Shown here piece by piece: positions 12,901 through 23,639 of a DNA stretch of 64,000 nucleotides. Where the stretch lies: NCBI GenBank assembly GCA_964035015.1, contig OZ036010.1:12266986-12330985 (forward strand), given 5' to 3'. This DNA comes from Corallium rubrum. Lineage: Eukaryota > Cnidaria > Anthozoa > Scleralcyonacea > Coralliidae. Position 1 is the first letter of the stretch. Each line of letters opens with the position of its first letter. The position numbers and the translations under genes are program-made. The notes beneath the pieces are model-generated. The model did not search any database and was not told the DNA's origin. It was given only the letters and a program-made list of their open reading frames with translations.

Positions 12901-13556
12901 TTTCGTTTCCATTTTCATCAAGACACTCTGCAGTCTCTGCAGTGAGTCTCTGGGCATGCTGTACACACACTTGTTGCACGTAATTTCCGCCACAAAAACA
13001 TTCGCAGAAAACTGTCAAAGTTTGAAATAAACATCCAACGTTTTTTATGTTAAGAAGACATGGGTTTTTCGATAATTCAGCAATATAAAATGTTGTTTGT
13101 TTTCCCACAACGGTGCCAGGACTGTAAGTTCGTTGCGTGAAAGTGTCGAGAACCCTCGTGTGTTTCTCGCTAAAAACACGAACACTCGTAAACAGGCATG
13201 AACAATGTTGTCGAACGAACAACGCTGTTCATGCCTGTTTGAACAGCACAAAACTATCATGATGAATCAACAGTGTTGTTCATGCATGATACAACATGTT
13301 GTTCGGGCATGATGAATCAACAGGATTGAACAGGCATGTTACAACAACCTTGAACTTGGTTGTTGTATCAAGCTAAGTTTTGGTTGTTGTAACGTGCTGA
13401 ACAAGCCTTGTCGATTCTCCAAGCTGTAACAACATGTTGAAACATGCATGAACAATGCTGTTATTTCACCAATCATGTTCTAGCCTGTTAACAGTGCTGT
13501 TCATGGGTTGTTGAGCCAACAACCCTGTTATAGCCTGTGAGATTTTTACGTGTGTA
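9911..13556. mobile_element. tandem TIR unit 2 (3.65 kb)
   Basis: This is a direct repeat of 6023-9903 with the same order and only scattered differences. The main difference is a loss of about 217 bp matching roughly 8153-8369 of unit 1, with CCTA at the breakpoint. Other differences are small indels and a shorter C-run. It ends TTTTTACGTGTGTA at 13556. Either a real tandem duplication or two haplotypes placed in series by assembly could explain it. Confidence 0.65.
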
Positions 13557-14136
13557 GTTAGGTGTAATCGTTCATTTTTTAGTAACTTTACCGGTAACAA
13601 GTTACATGTACATTTTTAAGAAACCAAATGTAAGTATAGTTAAAAGTATAGATACAAAAAATATAAGTATAGATACAAAAAATATAAGGAGTTTTTTGGT
13701 CCGTTTTTTCACTTTTTGCCTAAATTATGCATTAATATGCAAACTGTAGTCATACGCAATGCGTGTTAGAACTTAGAAGCTGAAGTGGACAGAATTTTGT
13801 TCAATACTGTAGGTAAGCTATGCAATCCTATTCAATTGTTTATATGTAATACTCTTAGAAAGGTCGTTACTTCAAGATTTATTATGACGCATGGCTAAAC
13901 TTGTTTTCAACTCATTACGCCAAATAGCTCATGTTGATTGCTTGCTGGGAGGTCCGGGGAAAAGGCGGCAATGCCCTCCCGGCATTGTAGAAGGGCATTA
14001 CGCCTTTTTTAATGACCTGCAAGTTTTGGCGGGAAAAATATAATCACATGAAAATTCTAGGAGAAACACACCCATGCACATGCTTCCTTCGAAGTAATTT
14101 GGTTTGGTAATGGCGACAATCTATAATGTTTGGGGA
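13557..14136. other. no gene; small hairpin near 13958-14010
   Basis: This stretch holds AT-rich flank, repeated TATAAGTATAGATACAAAA words at 13630-13690, and a hairpin with arms like AAGGCGGCAATGCCC and GGGCATTACGCCTT. No coding region was recognised. Confidence 0.35.
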
Positions 14137-14525
14137 AGCACGGGTGGCGTGTGCTGTTAGCGCGCTGCCTCTCACCAAAAAGTTAAGCCCGGTTAGACGG
14201 GGTTAGTACTTGGATGGGTGACCACTTGGGAAGGACCCCGTTGTTGGGCTTAGGCTCATGTGAGTAGAGTTGTAGTTGATCTCGCCTGTGCTTCGAGGGT
14301 TTTTCGCCGGGTTCTCCGGTTTTCCTCCCTCCATAAAATCGACACTTAACATCTTAGCTGTGATCCGTGGTCTGAACTGTGTCGTTGGCGGCAGCTTGAA
14401 GCGCCTTTGATATGCCTCGACACGGCCACGTTGATCTGCGTCCTTCGCAATTCAGCCGCTGGCTGCAAGTAAGGACGATTAGCCACCCAGTCCTTTATCC
14501 TTTATCCTTATCCCTTTATCCTTAA
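14137..14525 (+). mobile_element. SINE with 5S rRNA-derived head
   Basis: Positions about 14187-14255 match the internal promoter part of 5S rRNA (AAGCCCGG, then GTTAGTACTTGGATGGGTGA, then CTTGGGAA). The piece just upstream (GGTGGCGTGTGCTGTTAGCGCGCTGCCTCTCACC) looks like a tRNA-type A-box region. A body with CGCCGGGTTCTCCGGTTTTCC follows, and the copy ends in an imperfect (TTTATCC)n tail at about 14488-14522. A pol III head, a conserved core and a simple tail mark a SINE, not a 5S gene. The same core appears inverted at 24758-24815. Confidence 0.78.
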
Positions 14526-14579
14526 TAACGCGTCGCAAAAAAATAAAAATAATAAAAAAAAAAGAATCGCGAAACCTAG

Positions 14580-14606
14580 ACTCGGCTACCACAGGGTAGC
14601 CCGAGT
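14580..14606. repeat. short ACTCG...CGAGT hairpin, copy 2
   Basis: Perfect arms ACTCGGCTACC and GGTAGCCCGAGT flank a short loop. The hairpin is preceded by CGAAACCTAG and followed by AATA, like the copy at 2285. Confidence 0.5.
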
Positions 14607-15520
14607 AATAACAAGATTAACATTCTTAACTTATATGTTTCGGTATTTTATACAACACACGGCCGCTAGCAACTTGGACACTTGGCGTACTCGATATTTG
14701 TCGACAAAACAGGTTTTTAATACAACTTTTGAATATATTAATGGCTAGAAAATTGTAAAGAAACATACCTGGGGACACTCTTCTACTTAATTTTGTTGAC
14801 TTTTCTCGTTATTCTACAACATCAGCCTTGTTTATCAACAAAATCTCCTGCGTCGGTAAACAAAGCAAAACTGGCTGCCATTTTGTTTTGCCCGCAGGTG
14901 AATAGTGCAGGATATCCCGAGCTAGAGGAACCAATCAGATTGCGTAAAAAGTACTATTCACCTGCGAGGTATATGCTAATGTAACATATTCTGAAATGAC
15001 CCCTTCGTAATTTTCATTACCCTTTTTTTAAAACACAAATGAATAGTCGGGTCTTCACTGGTTGTTGTTGCCACGCGCGGCTAGTTTCCACTTCTCTTGC
15101 AACGTTTACTGTAGCAAATTCACGCATGCGCAAACGTTTGGTAGCGGTGTTATGTAGCAGTACCTGAACTGCACTGGGTAGCTCTATTGAAAGTAGGTTG
15201 TTTTTTCGCCGCCGCCTTCGCCTACATTCTAGTGACGATTGATGGCAACAAATATGAAATATCCAGCAAATGTCGTAAATCAACGCAGTTTTTTTTTTAA
15301 ATATATTATAAATAAATGTTCATTCGATACATTAAATTCGGATTTACCGCTAGGATTTACCTCTACAAGACTTGCAACAAATATCTTCTACGAATCTACG
15401 TTTAGAATCAGATCAACCGCTCCCTCCAGGGGCCAGGCCGGGCTAAGTTCAAATTACCCACATGACCAAATACTCCAAGAACCTTGGAGTATCTTGGATT
15501 TACGTGACCATGCGCCTTTG

Positions 15521-15566
15521 CCAGGGCCTTCTCCTCTCGCCATATCGAAAGCAGAGAAGGCCCTGG
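15521..15566. repeat. 13 bp perfect hairpin CCAGGGCCTTCTC / GAGAAGGCCCTGG
   Basis: Perfect 13 bp arms are separated by 20 bases and followed by GTACGAGGTTG. It lies just downstream of the AP5S1 stop codon (minus strand), probably within the 3' untranslated or flanking region, and looks like the end of a dispersed repeat. Confidence 0.5.
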
Positions 15567-15706
15567 GTACGAGGTTGTTATATAGTCCTACTAAAAGGAA
15601 TGATTCTTTTAGCAACGACCTGCCACAAACACCCTGGGGACGAAGTTGCCTATCTGGCGAAGTTGTCGACATAATTGGGTGATTTAGCAGTACTTATCGA
15701 CTGCAA

Positions 15707-15781
15707 TCACGTCTTGTTGTTAATTGTTAAGTTCAAGTCCTTTTCAAATTGACGAACAACGCGATGGTTCATGAACAAGAG
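15707..15781 (-). CDS. AP5S1: AP5S1 exon 6 (C terminus and stop)
   Basis: Acceptor TTTACTTTCAG at 15783-15782. It encodes LLFMNHRVVRQFEKDL and a short tail, with TGA at 15709-15707. No AATAAA was seen in the next 100 bases. It lies inside the inverted repeat 14985-17315. Confidence 0.85.
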   Translation of the reverse strand, partial: LLFMNHRVVRQFEKDLNLTINNKT

Positions 15782-18700
15782 CTGAAAGTAAAAAAATAAC
15801 AAAAATACAATAATTAGTTTTAAGCATATATATGGACAACACCGCTGCCAAACGATTGCGCATGCGTGAATTTGCAAGAGTAAACATATATTGCAAGAGA
15901 CGTTGGGATAAAGCCATGGCAACAACAATCAGACAGTGAAGTAATAGATCAAACACGAGTTTGATCTAATGAAAACAAATGAAAACCGAGGGTGTAGCCC
16001 ACTGATCTCCAAATAAACTAGATGGGTCCTTCCCTATGGCCAGCAGTCAAACATTTCGTGGCAGCCGCCGCCATCTTACGTAGTGGAACATATGACGCAT
16101 TGCGGCCTTAGAACTTGTTCCCAATCCTAAAGTTGACTAGCATAAGCAATCTTGACATCAGCACGGTCAGATTATCCGGGGTAGGAAAAGCCGTAAAGCA
16201 AACAACAGATGCGTTTAGTTTTCACTGTTTAACAACAAATAGTCAAACGATGGCAAGTACACAACACGAAATATTGTTAAGGCATTAAGATTACTATAAA
16301 AGACTTGAAATTGAATTCTTCGTGGATTTTATAGTCTGTTTTTCAGTTTATATTATCGTGAAGTTTCTTCGTTGTCGGCACTGAAGAAAAACAACGAAAT
16401 TTAAAAGTTTTATAGCTCAGTAACAGTAACAGAAACAAATACAAGAAATTAACATCTTAAACCTTATTAAGTACTTCTTGTGTCCTTACATTCGTTTAAA
16501 TTTTCTTAAAATAACTCCTTTTGTCTGTTTTCAATCTACGAAAGCTATGAACTCCAGTGGCAGCCATCTTGGGTAGTGGTCACGTCATCATACAACTGGC
16601 ACGCAAAATCCGGCCCAATGGCCCATCCAGTTTATATAGAGATCAGTGGCGGAGCCCCGAGGTTTTTATTGTTTTCGATTGTTTGGAGTCCCCTGCATGT
16701 GAAACACGATAAAAGAGTGTTTGATCTTGCTTCTGAAGCGAGTATTCGCCGATTCGAGGTGTTTTCTTTATTCATTTCAATATGCAGGTTAAGAAATGTG
16801 ATCCAGTTCATTAGGAAGTTTCCTACAGGTTTTCATCGGGTATCAAAACCCGTGCATGTGATGTGGTATACGTTCATGGATTGGCTACGATAATTCATGA
16901 ATTAATAACTTGAGAAGACTAAATAAGATCATAGATAATGGAAGGGGAACTGGATAGGAAACTTACAAACCCTGAAACGATGTTTGCACAACTTGCTATG
17001 GTGATTATACACTTATAAACGACTAATGCACTTAACGGGTGGTCCCATATGGTTAACACCAGACATTGCTGAACTTAAGTATATTACACTATTGTTTAAT
17101 TTCAGCAATAGCTGATCCTGGCCATGTGGGACCACCCATTAGGTGCATTAGCCCCTTATAAGTGTATAATTACCATAGCAAGTTGTGCAAACATCGTTTC
17201 CGGTTTTGTAAGTTTCCTATCCAGTTCCCTTTCCCATTATCTATGATAAGATTCGACTATTCATTTGTGTTTAAAAAAAAGGGCATGAAAATTACGAATG
17301 GGGCATTTCAATATTGACTAAGAAGCCAATACGTTACAACATTGGTTAGATAGTTAGTTAGATTAGTTAGATAGTTTATTGTATAAAACCTTGCAGCCAA
17401 AAGGCTGAATTATGTTAAATATTACAAGAGTATAAATAAGTATATTAAATATTACGAATGTTAAATTACTCAATCATCAATATCATTACAAATATTTAAA
17501 AATATGCTGTAAATTAAAATACACAATAAGAATTATGCTCACATCAACTACATCTTTGATGAATTATATATAATAAAACTGTTCCTGAACCTTTGGGTAC
17601 AGAAAGTGACATTAAACTTGCACTCCTTCCTCAAGTTAAAAACGTTACTGTTGCAAGGAGGAAGGAGGCCGTGTAGTCTATGGCTGTCATTGGTCACAAT
17701 GTCTTGAAAAAGTTTGTCTGTTAATTCTTGTCTTCGGATGTGTAAAGGTTGAAGACCTGTAAGAGATAGAGCCTCACTATATGGTACCCAAGGAAAAATA
17801 ATTCGCATTGCTCTTTTTTGCACCATTTCTAAATCGTTTGATAAATAAATTGTTAAACTATTGTGAAAAGCCGGACACGCGTACTCCGTGATAGGCCTAA
17901 TACAAGTACTGTAAAACTGGACAAGTTCACTGGTTCCAACTTTGGATCTTTTCAGCTGAGTTAGGAAATACAGTCTCTTTCGTGCCTTCTTTATAATTTC
18001 GGAAACATGGTCATTCCACTTGAGGTCACTGGAGACGTTTAAACCCAATATCTTGGCGCAACTAACTATTTCTAGGGGATTGTCATGAATTGTGATAGGA
18101 TCAAAATGTGTCCTAGGTTTACTAAATCCGATACGTAGTTCTTTACATTTTCCTTCATTTAATTGGAACTTTTCAGTCAATGTTTTGTTAATCAACTCGT
18201 CGACAGCATCTTGGATAGAGCTGACACCACCCTTTCCAATAGTCTCGGCAATGGTCGTATCATCAACGTATTTCCACATCTTAAAGTCAGGGATGTCTAA
18301 TTCATTGATCATGATTATGAACAGCCAGGGACCTAATTTTGTTCCTTGTGGAACTCCTGCCGGGATTGATGCCCACTCTGAATGACAGTCTTGACTTAAC
18401 TTTACTCGCTGCCTTCTACAAGTCAGGAAGTCAGTGATCCACTCAATGGTCCACTGAGGTAGATCATACGTTGTAAGTTTCGTAAGAAGTAAATGATGAT
18501 CGATCAGATCGAAAGCCTTTCTAAAATCGAATAACACAATTCTGGTAGTTGCGCCGTTTCCATCCGTTGAACCATTCCATGAGTGAAGCATGCTCACAAG
18601 GGCTTGGGTGGTACTTGATTTAGGGACCGTGCCATATTGGTTTGGGTCAATTCTCTGTAGTACGGCAGGTTTGACAAAATTTTCAACCACATAATCCTCG

Positions 18701-21700
18701 GCGACTTTAGATAGAATTGGTGTTAGGGATATTGGACGTAAATGTTTGTTCACATCGCGTACCGGCTTTTGTTTTGGAATGGGGGTGATATCTGCCTGCT
18801 TCCATGATCGAGGGAGACGAGCTTCACTGTAAGAACTGTTAAGAATATCCGACACGGGAGATGCTAAAAGGTCAGCATTTTCTTTAAGCACCCAATTAGG
18901 GATGCCGTCAGGTCCAGCAGCTTTACTTGGGTTTAGAGCTGCGAGATTCTTAAAAGCAGAGACTTCAGAGACGTGAAAAGCTTGTGGTTCCCTATCAGTG
19001 TTTAATTGGAAATTAGTAGGTGGTAAAGGACTGAAGTTTTCCATCGGTTCAAGAAACGCCTGGTTGATAACATTAGCTAGTACGTCTGGGCTAGGAGGTG
19101 ATGAACCAGAGCCACATTCTATATTATATAATATAGACATGGTATCTTCACGTCTTGTTACTTGGGCAGACATACCGCTTAGTTTTTTTACTTCTTTCCA
19201 CCAAACAGCTGGAGCACAGTTTTTCAAATGTTTAACCTTAGCTTCATAAAACTTGGCAAGGCACGCTTTCCTTTCAAGTTTTGACAAAGACGTCAGACAG
19301 GCGGATTTTCCTCTTTTCTTTTCGGATCGAAACGGATTTTGTACTTTGTTACCCGCATTGAGACTCGCTTTTGTTATAGTTTTTGTAATAAAATTAACAA
19401 ATTAACTCGTTGTTAATATCTGCGTTCACCTTACCATTTTGGAAACGCCTGGAAACGAGTAGTGGTACGTGCATGGATTCAGGAAAGATCAATGCATGTG
19501 GTATCTTGAACCGCCAACCACTTGGGCAGCTTGCAGCCATCACACCAATTGCTTGGTGGAAATCAAGACTTAACCATCTCAGTCAGAAATTGAGTAAGAG
19601 GAGGGATAGTGGATACAACATTTTTTTCTCTAACTTTCCAACGTACATCCGATTACCTGACGTGCAAGTGCGCTAATCATTAGGTCACGCGCTTTACCAG
19701 TCTTTTAGCTATGCCCTGAACTGACACCCTACACCAACCATTTATACGTCGCGCATGGTTTCCTAGCTATTAACCTCGGTTATTACATAGCTCAGTAGTT
19801 AAAAAGGCAGCAGTACTTACTTGTCCACACGGAAGGAAATGATGAAGTACTGCCTCTATTCTGTCTGGCTTTAAAAGAACCTGAAGATCAGAAGTTAATA
19901 AAAGAACAATGTTCACATAAAAAACCCAACTTCACTAATTTCGTATGTTATTAGTGTTTTTAGCTTGAAATTAGTGTTTTTAGCTCTTAGTCGAAGTTGG
20001 CTTGACAGAGTGAATAATTGACTGATTGCGGTCTGCTTTATTGTGCCTGAGGGGTACCACAGTTAGTTTTTACGCCAGTTGCAGGAAACTTTGAGTTCGC
20101 CTGCACGGAGGCTAACATTTAAAACATATATAACAATATATTCTTTTTTAACATTTTTAGGTTCAATGTAAAATTTAGATTATTTCTTTTATATTTTTGA
20201 ACGACATCGCATATTATTTAATCTTTTTAACTTTGTATAAATACGAAATAAATGTTCTTTCTAATAATTGACTGATTAAATGAATGATTGATTAATACTC
20301 GAGTGGCTGATTGATTGATTAATTGATTGCCTAATTAATTAATGACTAATTGAGTAGTTGATTGATTGACTAATTGATTGAGTAAATGTTGACTTGATTA
20401 AATACTTGATTGAATGAATAATTGAGTGGTTGATTTATTAATTAATTAAATATTGATTGATTGATTGATTGACTGATTAGCTAAAACTAACCAAAACACT
20501 AATCCTTATCATAATCCTTTTAAACCCCAATCCTAGACAAGTTTATAGTCAAACGGGATGTCCTCTTGTGTACGACTTTGCAATATTGATAGTTGATACG
20601 CAACATTACAATTTTGATTGGCAGATCCAATGAGCAACTTTGCAAACGCTTTATCACGATTCCTCGACGGGTTACCCTAAGGAATCGTTTTAAATGCCAA
20701 ACTTTGGAAAATGCAAAATGCTACATGTACATAAAGTTAAAACCATTAACTTCAAATACAACATCACATTTATGTGTTGTTCGATGTTTGATACCGATAT
20801 TTCAAGTCGGAAAACCGCGATAAAGCCTTTGCAAGTTGCTGATTGAATCCGCCAATCAAAATGGACCTTATCACCAATAAGCGGCGCCATCTTGAATTTG
20901 CAATGCATTGTCATCTGTTCAGGGTAACAAGCTCAATTAAAAAGGTGATTGCTTAGTGTTGAGAGACAATGCAGTAAATGTATCTTTACAAATACTTTCG
21001 TGGCAACAATGTCTACATACGAACGTTGTAATATTTGTGAAAGTAATAATGCTTGGACGTACAGTATAAGGAATACATTTGTCGTGCATCTATTCTTAAA
21101 CGTCCCAGAATTGTTGCTTTTACCAAATGACAACGATTATATTTAGGCCATGTCCACACGTATACGTTTTCCTAGCGTTTTCATATTGTTTCAGGTAATG
21201 AAACCATTGTTTTCTGCTCCCCTGAGGAGCGAGAAAAATATAAGAACGCTATGAAAACACATACGTGTGGACGTGGTCTTCGACATTGTTGCCACAAAAG
21301 TGTTTATAAAGAAAAAATTACCTCATTGTGTCTCAACGCTACGCAATCACATTTTTAATAGGCGAGTTTCAGGGTGTTGCGCACGCATCGTTTTGCAAAG
21401 AAATTGGCGGGCTCTCCACAAAGTAAGCAATGGCAAACAGACTTGCTAGCGAGTCAACAGCAGCAGAATAACAGTGCATGTTAAACATCCAGAAATTGTA
21501 TCTATACTTTGTTTATCGTCAACAGTATGTTTACTTTGAGTGGAGCTTGCCACTTTTTTTGAAAAATGATGCGCGCGCAACACCCTGAAACTCGCCTATT
21601 GAGCTTGTTACCCTGAATAGACCACAATGCATTACAAATTTAAGATGGCGCCGATTATTGGTGATAAGGTCCATTTTGATTGGCGGATTCAATAGACCAC

Positions 21701-23581
21701 AATGCACTAATCCTAAAGTGATGTGAATTGTGAAACTGAATGAGTTAATTCTGTCCTCTGGTACACCATAAGCTGGGCGCACACGCTACGATTTTAGTTG
21801 GCCGATTTTTATCACGCCAACTAAATTCTGGGTTTTTGACTAAAATTGTTACGTGTGCGGTGTCATTATTGAGCAATATTTATCGTCTGATTTTTATCGG
21901 ACAATATCAAACTGGTTTGATATTGCCTGATTAAAATCAGTAAAAATATCGCATCAGGCACCGTGTGCGGTGATTATCAATTTTTATCGTTCACTGATCA
22001 CTTATTATTCTTCGAATTCCTGCAGTTATTTGGTTTGATGACCGTAAAAAGGGTGGCCTCGATTGCTAAAGATGTGAGCTTTTTAACATGAAAATGGCAC
22101 ACATGTATGGTAAACACCGATTTTTATCAGTTGGCCAGCCGATAAAAATCAGCCGACTAAAATCGTAGCGTGTGCGTCAGGCTTTAATATATTACACTCA
22201 AAAATCACATACCGGTGGATATCTTCTTACCTCGTGAGGTTTTTCCAAGACATTGCAATATTGCTGTGCGAATTTAATGATAATTCCTAAAACATTTTCA
22301 GCTGCAACTCTGTTCTCAGTCTTTTCACATATCATAGCAAAGCCACAACTAAATAGACAAACATTGAATTCACATATCAAATTCATTAATGATTCATGAG
22401 CTAATTAGCCAATCAGAAGAAAATATTTGGTCATGTGCATAATTTAATTGAAACCCGGTAAAGGTCGCGCAAACTGAATTCATAATTACAGGGCTCAAAA
22501 TAACGGCAGGTCACCGGTCAATGACCGGCCAAATTTTTAATGTGACCGGTCAAATTTGTACAACGCCGGTCATTTTGACCGGTCATATTAACTTGCAATT
22601 AATTTTATTACTTCCCTTTGAAGGAACTTAAAATGATTGTTGTTGTGCTGTTGTAGACCCGTTTCATAATGTCGGATATATATTTAACAATTATACCATG
22701 AGCTCGAGTCGTATACGAGTTCATAGCCAACGAGGCGCTTCGCCGAGTTGGCTATGAGTTCATATACGACGAGAGCGAATGGTATAATTGTTTTATAATA
22801 TAGCAAAATATATTATGATAATTAATGCAAAATTGTTGATTTATTGCAATAAATTATATTAATTGAATATCCGCCACATATGGGCTTCCGTCATGCGTAT
22901 TGTATAGTTTATGTTTTCAAGTTTCTTGCTGAGTTGAAAACAGCTTCAGAATTTTCTCTCAGAGCCAAAAAATACGTTGAAAAGATTGAATGGAGAATAA
23001 AAACAGCTTTGAAATGTCAGAAGGTGGGTGATTTATTTCTTAATCTGTCGTGGTTGTGAATCTTTGGCTTTTTAAATGGACAAAGAAGCTAAAAGTATAA
23101 TTAATAGCGAAAATTACGCGTTGTTTTTCAATATTTCCAACCTGAAAGAATAATACAGTTTTTATCCATAATGATTTATTACTTCAAAAACCCACTTTAC
23201 TGAGTAATAATAATGGTTGCACTCATAAATATGTGTTGTTAGTTCAATTCTTGTGGATTTTAGTTTGTCTGATAAAACATTGTCAACCTGAAATTTATAA
23301 AACGGGTTTTGTAAACTCTTAAGACGGTTTTTAAAGTGGATTTACCATCTTAACTTTGTAAATTGTGCATTTGGGTTGTGTGTTTTGTGTTAAATGTTAG
23401 TTTCCCCTTCTTAGCTCAAGTTTTTCTGAGCTATACGTTGAAAAAACCAGCCAGTTTCATCTGCAATAGTTTAAGAAAACTACGCCGCCATTTTGATTTT
23501 CACTACCCGCTGTATATGAGCTGATATACAGTTAGTAATGCAGCCAATCAGATTGCAAGATAGCTCATATACCATTAGTAG

Positions 23582-23639
<58 letters not shown>

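Larger units (their letters stand above)
14985..17315. repeat. interrupted inverted repeat around the last AP5S1 exon
   Basis: The left arm 14985-15160 pairs with two separated blocks on the right. Its inner part (15055-15160, with CACGCATGCGCAAACGTTTGG) matches 15838-15935 inverted. Its outer part (14985-15055, with CAAATGAATAGTCG) matches 17250-17315 inverted. The right arm is therefore split by about 1.3 kb, which includes the MITE at 16930-17245. Exon 6 of AP5S1 lies between the arms. Confidence 0.65.
20842..21693. mobile_element. TIR element with nested insertions (intron 4 of AP5S1)
   Basis: The outer arms, 20842-20945 (ATTGAATCCGCCAATCAAAA, GGCGCCATCTTGAAT, GTAACAAGCTCAATT) and 21598-21693, are inverted copies. 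A second pair, 20945-21022 and 21279-21356 (GTGTTGAGA, CGTGGCAACAATGTC), continues the same arms. The interior holds a small palindromic MITE (21147-21278), and the right arm is broken by the MITE at 21360-21597. No coding region is present. Confidence 0.65.

Noticed and set aside
14187-14255. 5S rRNA gene
   Set aside because: Only the internal promoter part is kept, followed by a SINE body and simple tail.
15239-15682. 147-codon plus-strand frame
   Set aside because: It runs through a hairpin repeat and the 3' flank of AP5S1, with low-complexity start and no motif.
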